A program made the translations under genes and the position numbers. The notes beneath the pieces are model-generated. The model saw only the letters and a list, made by a program, of their open reading frames with translations, was not told the origin of the DNA and did no database searches. This document shows, piece by piece, positions 54,769 to 63,198 of a stretch of DNA of 64,000 nucleotides (positions within the stretch are counted from its first letter, which is position 1; every line of letters begins with the position of its first letter). Location: positions 414,113 to 478,112 of the forward strand of contig NZ_BBXC01000011.1 in NCBI RefSeq assembly GCF_001570525.1, in the 5' to 3' direction. The DNA comes from Herbidospora sakaeratensis (GTDB lineage: Bacteria > Actinomycetota > Actinomycetes > Streptosporangiales > Streptosporangiaceae).

Positions 54769-55240
54769 TTTTCACACGTTTCAGCAGCTCAAAGACTTGA
54801 TCCAAGGATCTCCTGAATCAGGTAGAGCGCTTTCTCAAAAGTCTCACGGGTTTCCTGCAAGTTAAACCTAGTCTTGACAAAAGTCCAGAAGTGGCAGGAC
54901 GATCCGATCGCGAGAGCGCTTTCTGTTCTCTCAGGTACGGTTCGACGACCGTCTCCGCCCAGGAGGTTTCCATGTGGGGATCGACCCAGGTGAGGGGCGC
55001 GCGAACCCGGAACGGAACGCGCGACAGGGCCCGATGCAGGGCAAAAGGCAGGGCCCGAGGCGGGACGCCCTCCGGGCGCACCGCCGGGTGCGTGGCAAGA
55101 AGGTGCAGGCCGACGGTGCCGGGAGGGTCGCGCCGGACCCGAACGGCACCGAAGGCCGTCGGCCTCCGGGTCCGAATCCCGGGTGGCATCGAGCCCCGGC
55201 CGTCGACCGGGCGTCATCCACCGGCGATCGCGCTCGGGTG
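54769..55240. other. Gene-poor region with repeated elements
   Basis: No convincing protein gene is seen in these 472 bp. A 12-bp element AGAGCGCTTTCT occurs twice (54824-54835 and 54913-54924), 89 bp apart. It resembles a second LacI-type half-palindrome (AGCGCT core). The first 130 bp are notably less GC-rich than the surroundings, consistent with promoter DNA, and hold a TTGACA at 54873 on the plus strand. Positions 55116-55190 can fold like a tRNA (see findings). Confidence 0.5.
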
Positions 55241-55444
55241 TCAGCCCTGGGACTTCAACCTTTCGCGGCGGCCTTCCAGTTCCTCGGCGAGGGTGTCGAG
55301 CTGATCGGCGTTGGCGATGAGGGTGGACAGCTCCGCCGAGTCGGCCGGGCCGTCACCCGCCCGGTCGCCGATCTGCTCCCGCAGGGAACGGGCCTCCGCG
55401 CGGATGCGGGCGATCTCCTCTTCCACCTGCTGCAGCTCACTCAT
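55241..55444 (-). CDS. Small coiled-coil protein
   Basis: A 67-residue acidic helical protein (LQQVEEEIARIRAEARSLRE heptads, then LDTLAEELEGRRERL). AGGGGA lies 5 nt before the ATG. The codon pattern is strongly GC3-rich, unlike the flanking non-coding DNA. No domain is recognised and the function is unknown. The 227 bp to the next gene hold no gene that I can support. Confidence 0.65.
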   Translation of the reverse strand: MSELQQVEEEIARIRAEARSLREQIGDRAGDGPADSAELSTLIANADQLDTLAEELEGRRERLKSQG

Positions 55445-55671
55445 GGAAATCCCCTACCCGGGCAAATGGAGTTAATAGGCCACCCCGTGCAAAACTGGGG
55501 ACGGCGCCGTCTCGCGCCCCACCTCCTGACCGGCGGTCCACGCCCGCCGGCGTCGCGGAGGCAAAGGGGACCGCTGTCCTCGGGGCATCGACATCGGCGT
55601 GCCTGATCCGGCCGGCGTCACCCGAGGGGCGTGGAACCCTGCGGTGACGCGGCCGTTGAGGACAGGCGGCG

Positions 55672-56865
55672 ATGACCGACCACAAGACCTTCAAGAAGCG
55701 CGTGCGCGACCGCATGGCCCGGACCGGCGAGTCCTACACGACCGCCCGGCGGCACGTGCTCTCCGCCGGCGCTCCCCCGCGATCGGCCTCCGGAGGCGGC
55801 GTCCACCACCCCTCGGCGCTGCTCAGCAGGGTGCTGAAACGCGCCGGGATCGACTACTCCGAGGCGATGTGCGCCGGTCTGGGCGGCGGCATCGGCTTCA
55901 TGTACGCGATCTTCGAGTACCCCGCCGCCACGACCGTGACCATCGTGACGCAGCACCACCCCGACCCCTTCATCCCGGCGGCGCTGAAGCGGGCCCGCGT
56001 CCCCCATCACCACATGGAGATCCGCTCCCCCCGGCGCGCCATGGGCTACCTGTCCGAGCGGCTGAGAACCGGAACGCCCGCCATCTGCTGGGTCGACCGC
56101 CATCGGCTGCCCTGGCATCCGGGCATCCCGTTCGGCGACCCCTACCCGGTCGCGGTGATCGGCAGGGACGGCGACGACCTCCTCATCGACGACGAGTGCG
56201 TGACCCCGCTGCGCCTGCCCATGACGGACTTCGCAGCCGCCTGGGGGCCCGGCGGCCGGCGCCCCTGCCAGATCCTGACCGTCGCCGGGCCGCCGGAGGG
56301 CGCCCCGGACGTCCAGGACGCGCTCACCACCACGGCGGCCCATCTCACCGGCCCGGTTTTGGGCCACGCCTTCGACGTCAACTTCGGCCTGTCGGGCATG
56401 CGGAGACTCGCCGCCCAGCTCGGCGACCTCACCACCCGCAAGGGCTGGCACCGGCGCTTCCCCGGCGACCTGTTCCCGCCGCTGGCCCGGCTGCACGTCT
56501 GCCTGGAGATGGAGTACGGCGCTCCCGGCGCCACCCGCCCGGTCTACGCCGACTTCCTGGACGAGATCGGCCGCCCCGAGGCCGCGACCGCCTATCGGGA
56601 GGCCGGCGCGGCCTGGAGCGCCCTGGCCTGCCACCCCCTCACGCTCCCCGGCCTGGACCGGTTCGGCGAACTGCTGGAGGAGTTCATGACCCTTCAGGTC
56701 ACCGGCGGGCCGGTCGGGCGGATGGCCGCGCTCGCGGCGGAGACGTACACCCTGCGGACTGAGCTGGGCGAATCGGATCGGCGGGAGCTGCTCACCACCC
56801 TGGCCGGGCTGGCGGAGGCGGCGGCCACGCTGGAGGAGCGGGCCCTCGCGCACATGAACCGCTGA
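55672..56865 (+). CDS. BtrH-like N-terminal domain protein
   Basis: A 397-residue protein. After a basic 30-residue head (HKTFKKRVRDRMARTGESY) comes a BtrH N-terminal-like domain with a Cys-containing motif, AMCAGLGGGIGFMYA (Cys near 66), and later HRLPW and VIGRDGDDLLIDDE strands. A DUF4872-like helical C-terminal part follows. BtrH is an acyltransferase that moves an acyl chain from a carrier protein in butirosin synthesis; the Cys region is its papain-like active site. No acyl-carrier or aminoglycoside genes are nearby, so the role is open. It may act with the downstream membrane protein. Confidence 0.75.
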   Translation: MTDHKTFKKRVRDRMARTGESYTTARRHVLSAGAPPRSASGGGVHHPSALLSRVLKRAGIDYSEAMCAGLGGGIGFMYAIFEYPAATTVTIVTQHHPDPFIPAALKRARVPHHHMEIRSPRRAMGYLSERLRTGTPAICWVDRHRLPWHPGIPFGDPYPVAVIGRDGDDLLIDDECVTPLRLPMTDFAAAWGPGGRRPCQILTVAGPPEGAPDVQDALTTTAAHLTGPVLGHAFDVNFGLSGMRRLAAQLGDLTTRKGWHRRFPGDLFPPLARLHVCLEMEYGAPGATRPVYADFLDEIGRPEAATAYREAGAAWSALACHPLTLPGLDRFGELLEEFMTLQVTGGPVGRMAALAAETYTLRTELGESDRRELLTTLAGLAEAAATLEERALAHMNR

Positions 56866-56917
56866 TTCCGGGGCAGAGCGGAGGTCCACGCCACATCTGC
56901 ATTCGAGGTGAGAACAC

Positions 56918-57346
56918 ATGGTTCTTCTGGGCCTTCTCCTGATCGTGGTCGCGGGTGCAGTCTTGATCGAGATCTCCATTCAGGACACGACCGCGACGGC
57001 CACCACCCCCATCACCGTGCTCGACTGGAACTTCACGCTGACCTCCTTCGAGATGTTCCTGCTCGGCGCGGCCACCGCCGCGGGCGTCCTCATCGGGCTG
57101 GCGATGGTCAGCGGCGGCATGCGCCGCGGGGTCGCCAAGCGCCGCCGGATCCGTGAGGAGCGGCTGGCCGAGCGCGACCGGGTCTCGCGGCTGGAGAGCG
57201 AGAAGCGGGATCTCGAGCAGCAGCTCGTCGACCAGAACCACAACGGCGTCGACGACCGCGACGAGACCCGTCCCGCCGACCGGGTCGAAGACGGCGACCG
57301 GCTCGTGGCCGGCGGACGCCACTCGCGCCGCGACGACGCCTTCTGA
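56918..57346 (+). CDS. LapA-like two-helix membrane protein with coiled coil
   Basis: A 142-residue protein with one helix at the N-terminus (MVLLGLLLIVVAGAVLIEI), a second at about 46-68, then a basic stretch and a coiled coil (LAERDRVSRLESEKRDLEQQ) ending in a charged tail. The topology matches small LapA-type or DUF1049-like envelope proteins. Function unknown. A strong terminator follows at once. Confidence 0.7.
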   Translation: MVLLGLLLIVVAGAVLIEISIQDTTATATTPITVLDWNFTLTSFEMFLLGAATAAGVLIGLAMVSGGMRRGVAKRRRIREERLAERDRVSRLESEKRDLEQQLVDQNHNGVDDRDETRPADRVEDGDRLVAGGRHSRRDDAF

Positions 57347-57358
57347 CCGCGCATCCCT

Positions 57359-57397
57359 CGATCGGCCCCCGCCTCGGGACAAGGCGGGGGCCGATCG
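57359..57397 (+). terminator. Strong hairpin terminator
   Basis: A perfect 16-bp stem (CGATCGGCCCCCGCCT and its complement) with a 7-nt loop lies 13 nt after the LapA-like gene. Confidence 0.85.
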
Positions 57398-57458
57398 GCG
57401 TTCCCCCGTTGGAACGGTTCTGCCATGCTTTTCCCGATCAGCTGCGGAGAAGAGTGCG

Positions 57459-58334
57459 ATGACCGATCTGTTCACGCTCGGCGAGGTGCTGGGCGTCGTG
57501 ACCGCCGACCGAATCCGGCATGACATGTCCGCCCGGCTCGACCTGGAGGGCCCGGAACTGACCGTGGCGGTCGGCCTGGCCCGGCTCGGGCACTCGGTGG
57601 CCTTCGTCGGCCGGGTCAGCGACGACGAGATCGGGGTGCGCACCACCACGGTGCTGCGGGGCGAGGGCGTGGACGTCTCCCACGTGCGGGTCGACGAGAC
57701 CGCCGCCAGCGGCCTGGCGCTGCGCCAGCGCCGGATCGGCCGGGTCGCGCACGCGGTCTTCTACCGGGGCGGTTCGGCCGGGTCGCGGGTGTCGACCGGC
57801 GACGTGCCGGCGGAGCTCCAGGACGCCCGCATCCTGCACGTCACCGGCATCACCCCCGCGCTGAGCGGCTACGCGTGGAGCGCCGTGCACCACGCGGTGA
57901 AGCTGGCCAGGGACGCCGGGGTGCTCGTCTCGGTCGACGTGAACCACCGCGCGAACCTGTGGGAGAGCGTGCAGGAGGCCCGCGACGGGCTGCGCGAGCT
58001 CGCCGCCTCGGCCGACGTCCTGTTCGCCAACCAGGACGAACTGGGCCTGGTCGAGAGCGCCATCGCCCAGGTGCCCGAACTCGTCGTGATGCGCGGCTCC
58101 AAGGGCGCCAGCGCCACGGTCGAGGGTTTCCGGTACGACACCCAGGCCGCCCCCGTGACCGTTGTCGACGCGACCGAGGTCGGCGGCGCGTTCGTGGCCG
58201 GATACCTGAGCGCGCTGCTCGACGGGGTGCATCCCTCCGACCGGCTCAAGCGGGGCATCTCGGTGGCGGCCTTCGCGGTGGCCGCCCACTCGACCTGGCA
58301 GGGGCTGCCCACCAGGTCAGAGCTTCCCCCGTGA
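57459..58334 (+). CDS. PfkB-family carbohydrate kinase-like protein lacking the catalytic Asp
   Basis: A 291-residue ribokinase-fold protein by its overall pattern: LGEVLGVV, ARLGHSVAFVGRVSDDEIG, ILHVTGITPAL, VSVDVNHRANLW, FANQDELGLVE and VVMRGSKGA. The PfkB C-terminal signature DTTGAGD is DATEVGG here (237-243), with Gly243 in place of the catalytic base. The N-terminal GGxxxN sugar motif is GPELTVA. It is therefore probably a non-catalytic or altered-function member, perhaps a sugar-binding regulator. The ATG is at 57459. Its end overlaps the convergent oxidoreductase gene by 18 nt. Confidence 0.8.
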   Translation: MTDLFTLGEVLGVVTADRIRHDMSARLDLEGPELTVAVGLARLGHSVAFVGRVSDDEIGVRTTTVLRGEGVDVSHVRVDETAASGLALRQRRIGRVAHAVFYRGGSAGSRVSTGDVPAELQDARILHVTGITPALSGYAWSAVHHAVKLARDAGVLVSVDVNHRANLWESVQEARDGLRELAASADVLFANQDELGLVESAIAQVPELVVMRGSKGASATVEGFRYDTQAAPVTVVDATEVGGAFVAGYLSALLDGVHPSDRLKRGISVAAFAVAAHSTWQGLPTRSELPP

Positions 58335-60656
58335 TCTGACGCGGGTGTTCGCGGGGTCGTACACGGGACCCTTGACGACCTCGGCGCCCACCCAGCCGCC
58401 GTTCACGCCGACCTCGGCCCGGGTGGCGCCCGTGGGCAGGTAGGCGTAGGCGATCGACTTGTCGACCCGGTGGCCGTAGCCGCCCGAGGTGACCCGCGAC
58501 GTCGGCACGCCGTCGACCCGGACCGGTTCGCCGCCGAGACAGACCTCCGACGGGTCGTCGACGACCAGGCAGGCGAGCTCCACCGCCGACTCGGTGCGCG
58601 GCACCGACTTGCGCACCGCGAAGCCCAGGCCGGCCTCGAACGGGGTCGTCTCGGGGGTGATGTCGGCCCCCCAGACCCGGTAGCCCTTCTCCAGGCGCAT
58701 GGAGTCGATGGCCTTGTAGCCGCCGGGCCGCACGCCGGTCCCGGCCAGCAGGTCCCACAGGGTGAGCCCGAACTCGACGGGCGTGTAGAGCTCCCAGCCG
58801 TACTCGCCGACGAAGGTGACCCGCTGGGCCCGCACCGGCACGAAGCCGACGCTGATCTCCCGCGACCGCATGTAGCCGAAGCTCAGGTCGTCGTCGGTCA
58901 GGCTGCTCAGGATGTCGTGGGAGTCGGGCCCCCACAGGCAGTAGCAGGCGTAGGCCGAGGTCACGTCGGTGACGTCGACGCCGTGGCGGCGCAGCAGGGC
59001 GGCGTCGTGCCCGCCGAAGGCGGTGCCGGTGACCAGCCGGAACCGGTCGTCGCCGAGGCGGGCGACGGTGACGTCGGCCTCGATGCCGCCGCGCGCGTTC
59101 AGCAGCTGGGTGTAGACGACCGTGCCGACCGGGCGGTCGAGGTCGGCCCCGGCCAGGGCCTGGAGCCGGTCGAGGCCGCGCAGGTCGAACTTGGCGAACG
59201 AGGTCTGGTCGAACAACCCGGCCGCGTCGCGGGTGGCCAGGCACTCCTCGCGGACGGCGGGCGACCAGATCCGCCCGGCCCAGCCCTTCGGCCGGGGGGA
59301 GTCGTCAGAGCGGGCCCGATACCAGTTGACCCGCTCCCACCCGGCCTTCTCGCCGAACTCCGCGCCGAGTTCGGCGTGCCGGGCGTAGGCGGGCGAGCGG
59401 CGCAGCGGCCGGGCCGCGGTGCGCTCCTGGCCGGGGTAGACGATGTCGTAGTAGGCGCTGTACGCGTCCAGCACCTTCGCCCGCGCCCAAGAAGAAGACC
59501 GGGCGTGCGGTCCGAAGCGGGCGACGTCCATGGCGAACATGTCGTATTCGGGGGCGCCGTCGACGATCCACTCGGCGGTCACCTTGCCCACGCCCCCGGC
59601 GGCGGCCAGGCCGTGCACGCAGAACCCGGCGGCGACCCAGAGGCCGCGTACCGTCGTCTCCCCCAGCAGGAACTCCCCGTCGGGGGTGAACGCCTCAGGC
59701 CCGTGGACGACCTTGCCGATCTCGCCCCGTTCGCGCAGGTGGGGCAGGCGGTGGACGGCCGACGTCCACGACTCCTCGAACTTCGGCATGTCGGGCTCGA
59801 ACAGGTGGCGCGGCGTGGTCAGCGGGTCGGGCTCGTCCCACACCTGCGGCGTGCGGACGTAGCCGCCGACCAGGATGCCGCCGCCCTCCTCGCGGAAGTA
59901 GACGATGTTGTCGGGGTCGCGGACGGTCGGCATGTCGACCGAAACACCGGTCGATTCGGTCACGACGTATTGGTGCTTGATCGGCACGATCGGCAGGTCG
60001 ACCCCGGCCATGCGCCCGATCACGCCCGACGCCGCCCCGGCCGCGTTGACGACCGTCTCGGTCCTGATCACGTGGTCGCCGAACCGGACGCCGGTGATCG
60101 CGCCGTGCGCCGTCTCCAGCCCGGTCACGGCGGCACCGGTGAAGATCCGCACGCCGAGCTTGCGCGCCCCCTCGGCCAGCGCCTTGGCCAGCCGCGCCGG
60201 GTCGAGCCAGCCGTCGCCGGGCAACCAGAGCGACGAGACGACGTCGCGGGTCTCCAGCAGCGGCAGGCGGTCGCCGGTCTGCCCGCCCGTCAGGAGTTCG
60301 AGGTCAAGGCCGTAGGTCTCGGCCGCGCCGGCCTGCCGGACCAGCTCCTCGTGGCGTTCGGGCGTGGTGGCGAGCCGGAGCCCGCCGACGCCGTGCCAGC
60401 CCGGGTCGAGACCGGTGAGGTCGCGGAGTTCGGGGTAGAGACCGGCCGAGTACATGATCATGCGGGTCTGGGTGACCGTCGAGCGCAACTGCCCGACGAA
60501 GCCCGCCGAGTGCCAGGTCGTGCCCTCGGTCAGGTCGTGCCGTTCGACGAGGACGACGTCCTGCCAGCCGAGTCGCGCCAGGTGGTAGGCGACCGAACAG
60601 CCGGCCACCCCGCCCCCGATGACGACCGCTCGGGCGTCTGCGGGAAGTTGCACCAT
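58317..60656 (-). CDS. FAD-dependent dimethylglycine/sarcosine dehydrogenase-like fusion
   Basis: A 779-residue two-part enzyme. The N-terminal half is a DAO-type FAD oxidoreductase (VVIGGGVAGCSVAYHLARLG; EGTTWHSAGFVGQLR typical of the DMGDH/SDH group). The C-terminal half (about 420-779) is a GcvT-like folate-binding domain (KGYRVWGADITPETTPFEAG). It oxidises an N-methyl amine such as dimethylglycine or sarcosine and passes the C1 unit to tetrahydrofolate. The ATG at 60656 is chosen over the upstream in-frame ATG. It is divergent from a kinase-permease pair across a palindromic operator. Confidence 0.87.
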   Translation of the reverse strand: MVQLPADARAVVIGGGVAGCSVAYHLARLGWQDVVLVERHDLTEGTTWHSAGFVGQLRSTVTQTRMIMYSAGLYPELRDLTGLDPGWHGVGGLRLATTPERHEELVRQAGAAETYGLDLELLTGGQTGDRLPLLETRDVVSSLWLPGDGWLDPARLAKALAEGARKLGVRIFTGAAVTGLETAHGAITGVRFGDHVIRTETVVNAAGAASGVIGRMAGVDLPIVPIKHQYVVTESTGVSVDMPTVRDPDNIVYFREEGGGILVGGYVRTPQVWDEPDPLTTPRHLFEPDMPKFEESWTSAVHRLPHLRERGEIGKVVHGPEAFTPDGEFLLGETTVRGLWVAAGFCVHGLAAAGGVGKVTAEWIVDGAPEYDMFAMDVARFGPHARSSSWARAKVLDAYSAYYDIVYPGQERTAARPLRRSPAYARHAELGAEFGEKAGWERVNWYRARSDDSPRPKGWAGRIWSPAVREECLATRDAAGLFDQTSFAKFDLRGLDRLQALAGADLDRPVGTVVYTQLLNARGGIEADVTVARLGDDRFRLVTGTAFGGHDAALLRRHGVDVTDVTSAYACYCLWGPDSHDILSSLTDDDLSFGYMRSREISVGFVPVRAQRVTFVGEYGWELYTPVEFGLTLWDLLAGTGVRPGGYKAIDSMRLEKGYRVWGADITPETTPFEAGLGFAVRKSVPRTESAVELACLVVDDPSEVCLGGEPVRVDGVPTSRVTSGGYGHRVDKSIAYAYLPTGATRAEVGVNGGWVGAEVVKGPVYDPANTRVRSRGKL

Positions 60657-60697
60657 CGGTACCGTCCTGTAACAACTGACGCCCAAAATGCGATCAA

Positions 60698-60715
60698 TGG
60701 TCTAAACGTAGACCA
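60698..60715. promoter_or_regulatory. GntR/FadR-type palindromic operator
   Basis: A perfect inverted repeat TGGTCTA-AACG-TAGACCA lies in the 72-bp divergent region between the dehydrogenase gene (start 60656) and the kinase gene (start 60729). The half-site TGGTC...GACCA is typical of GntR/FadR-family proteins. It probably co-regulates both directions. Confidence 0.65.
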
Positions 60716-60728
60716 AAAGGAGCAGCGC

Positions 60729-61634
60729 ATGCCAGATCCCGTCGCGTCCGCGCTGGGTCTGGTCGCGTCCTGGGCCGGCCGCCCGGTCACCCACACGAGG
60801 ATCAAGGGCGGGCTGAGCCACTACATCGCCCGCGTGGAGACCGACGACGGCGACCGCTGGCTGCTGCGGGTGCTCGACCCGAAGATCGCCGCGACCGGCC
60901 TCGGCCTCCCCCTCGACCAGGAGATCGCCAACACGGTGGTCGCCGCCGAGGCCGGCGTGGGCGCGCGGGTGCTGCACGAGCTGCCGGGCGCGCTGATCCT
61001 GGAGTACATCGACGGCCTGACCCTCGACGCGCCGGCCGTGCGGGCCCGAATCCCCCGGGTCGCGCAGGCCGCCCGCGCGCTGCACGCGGGCCCGCGCTTC
61101 GCCAACGACTTCTCGATCTTCCGCAAGTACGACGGCTTCGTCGCCCTCTGCCGGGACCACGACCTGCCGATGCCCGAGGGCTTCACCGAGTGGACGGGCA
61201 CCGTCCGGGCCATCCAAGAAACCCTGGCGAAACGTCACATAACGGACGTACCCTGCCACAACGACCTGCTCCCCGAGAACTTCATCGAGGCGCACGGCCG
61301 GGTCAGAATCGTCGACTACCAGCTTTCCGGCAACAACGACCCCTGCTTCGAACTGGGCGACATCGCCGCCGAGGCCTCCTTCGACCCCGACGACGTCGAA
61401 CGGCTCACGCGAGCCTACTTCGGCACCCATGACGAGGCGCTGATCGCCCGCGTACGACTGAACGCGATCATGTCCAACCTGACCTGGACGCTCTGGTTCG
61501 TCGTACACCACGGCCTGGTGGCCCAGCAGCGCGACTTCGACTACAACGCCGAAGCCGCCACGAAGTACGCCAAGGCGACGGGCGATCTCACGGACCCCGG
61601 CTTCGGTTCCCTCATGGACGCCGCTGGCCGGTAA
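60729..61634 (+). CDS. Choline/aminoglycoside-kinase-like phosphotransferase
   Basis: A 301-residue APH/choline-kinase-fold protein with catalytic CHNDLLPENF (Asp near 180), metal motif VDYQLSGNND and an ILEYIDG hinge. Its close resemblance to choline/ethanolamine kinase-type enzymes, and a neighbouring permease and methylamine dehydrogenase, suggest phosphorylation of an amino alcohol. This is inference. AAAGGAG lies 6 nt before the ATG at 60729. The permease gene starts 30 nt after its stop. Confidence 0.85.
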   Translation: MPDPVASALGLVASWAGRPVTHTRIKGGLSHYIARVETDDGDRWLLRVLDPKIAATGLGLPLDQEIANTVVAAEAGVGARVLHELPGALILEYIDGLTLDAPAVRARIPRVAQAARALHAGPRFANDFSIFRKYDGFVALCRDHDLPMPEGFTEWTGTVRAIQETLAKRHITDVPCHNDLLPENFIEAHGRVRIVDYQLSGNNDPCFELGDIAAEASFDPDDVERLTRAYFGTHDEALIARVRLNAIMSNLTWTLWFVVHHGLVAQQRDFDYNAEAATKYAKATGDLTDPGFGSLMDAAGR

Positions 61635-61664
61635 CCCCCCACTGCACGGCATGAGGAGGCCTCG

Positions 61665-63194
61665 ATGGCTCAATCCCTCGACGACGACGCCAAGCGACTC
61701 GCGGAACTCGGCTACAAACAGGAGTTGTCGCGAACGTGGAGCGGCTTCTCCAACTTCGCGATCTCCTTCTCCATCATCTCGATCCTGGCCGGGTGTTTCA
61801 CCACGTTCGGCCAGGCCTGGAACAACGGCGGCCCCATCGCGATCTCCTGGGGCTGGCCGATCATCTCGATCTTCATCCTGATCATCGGCCTGTGCATGTC
61901 GGAGCTGGTGTCGGCCTATCCCACGGCGGGCGGCATCTACTGGTGGGCCGCCAAGATGGGCAAGCCGATCCACGGCTGGTTCACCGGGTGGTTCAACCTG
62001 ATCGGCCTGGTGGCGGTGACCGCGTCGGTCGACTACGGCTGCGCGACGTTCATGAACATCACCCTCGACCGGTTCTTCGGCTTCGAGGTGTCACTCACCA
62101 ACACCTTCATCCTGTTCGCGATCATCCTGGCGCTGCACGCGCTGATCAACATCTACAGCCACCGGCTGATCTCCCTGTTGCAGAACGTCTCGGTGTGGTG
62201 GCACGTCTTCGGCGCGGCGGTGGTCGTGCTGATCCTGATCTTCGGGCCCGACTCGCACCAGTCGATGTCGTTCGTCTTCACCGAGACGATCAACAACTCG
62301 GGCTTCGGCGACAACAGCTTCTGGTTCTTCGTGCTGCCGCTGGGCTTCCTGCTCACCCAGTACACGATCACCGGGTTCGACGCCTGCGCGCACGTGTCGG
62401 AGGAGACCCAGGGCGCGTCCACGGCGGCGGCGCGCGGACTGTGGCAGTCGATCTTCTACTCGGCGATCGGCGGCTGGGTCCTGCTGCTGGCGTTCCTGTT
62501 CGCGGCGACCAACGTCGACGAGATCAACAACCAGTTCGGCTTCGTCGGGGCCATCTTCGACACGGCCGTGCCGGGCAACCTGGCCAACGCGATCTTCGCG
62601 ATCTCCACGATCGGGCAGTTCTTCTGCGGCATGAGCTGCGTGACCTCGATGTCGCGGATGACCTACGCGTTCTCCCGGGACGGCGCCGTCCCCGGGTGGC
62701 GGCTCTGGTCCAAGGTGGACAAGAACCGGACACCGGTGAACGCGATCATCCTGGGCTGCGTGGCCGCGCTGGTGCTGACCCTGCCGGCGCTCTGGGAGGC
62801 CCCGACGGGCACCCCGCTCGCGTTCTACGCGGTCGTCTCGGTCGCCGTCATCGGCCTCTACATCGCCTTCGCCATCCCGATCTACCTGCGGCTGCGCATG
62901 GGTGACCGGTTCCAGCCCGGACCATGGACGCTCGGGCGCAAGTACAAGGTGATGGGCTGGATCGCGATCGTCGAGATCGCGGTCGTGTCGATCTACTTCA
63001 TCATGCCGCTGGCCCCCGCCGGGGTGCCGTTCACCGCCGACTTCACCTGGACGGCCGTGAACTACGCGCCGATCGTAGTGGGCGTGATGGTGCTCGGCGT
63101 CGGCCTGTGGTGGCGGCTCTCGGCCCGCCGCTGGTTCACCGGCCCGCGCCGGACCGTGGACGAGCCGGAACAGGGGGCCTACTACAAGCCCTGA
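61665..63194 (+). CDS. APC-family amino acid/amine permease
   Basis: A 509-residue transporter with twelve predicted helices. It has the APC N-terminal motif (ELSRTWSGFSNFAISFSIIS), YPTAGGIYWWAAKMGKP, and an ITGFDACAHVSEETQGA segment near 230 typical of GABA/choline-like permeases in this family. It imports an amine or amino acid, probably the substrate of the local kinase or dehydrogenase. GAGGAGG precedes the ATG. It is followed by convergent lipB. Confidence 0.92.
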   Translation: MAQSLDDDAKRLAELGYKQELSRTWSGFSNFAISFSIISILAGCFTTFGQAWNNGGPIAISWGWPIISIFILIIGLCMSELVSAYPTAGGIYWWAAKMGKPIHGWFTGWFNLIGLVAVTASVDYGCATFMNITLDRFFGFEVSLTNTFILFAIILALHALINIYSHRLISLLQNVSVWWHVFGAAVVVLILIFGPDSHQSMSFVFTETINNSGFGDNSFWFFVLPLGFLLTQYTITGFDACAHVSEETQGASTAAARGLWQSIFYSAIGGWVLLLAFLFAATNVDEINNQFGFVGAIFDTAVPGNLANAIFAISTIGQFFCGMSCVTSMSRMTYAFSRDGAVPGWRLWSKVDKNRTPVNAIILGCVAALVLTLPALWEAPTGTPLAFYAVVSVAVIGLYIAFAIPIYLRLRMGDRFQPGPWTLGRKYKVMGWIAIVEIAVVSIYFIMPLAPAGVPFTADFTWTAVNYAPIVVGVMVLGVGLWWRLSARRWFTGPRRTVDEPEQGAYYKP

Positions 63195-63198
63195 GGAT

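Noticed and set aside
54789-55304. Several 90-142-codon frames on both strands
   Set aside because: They overlap each other, have Arg/Pro-rich low-complexity translations, no SD and no family likeness. The first part spans low-GC promoter DNA.
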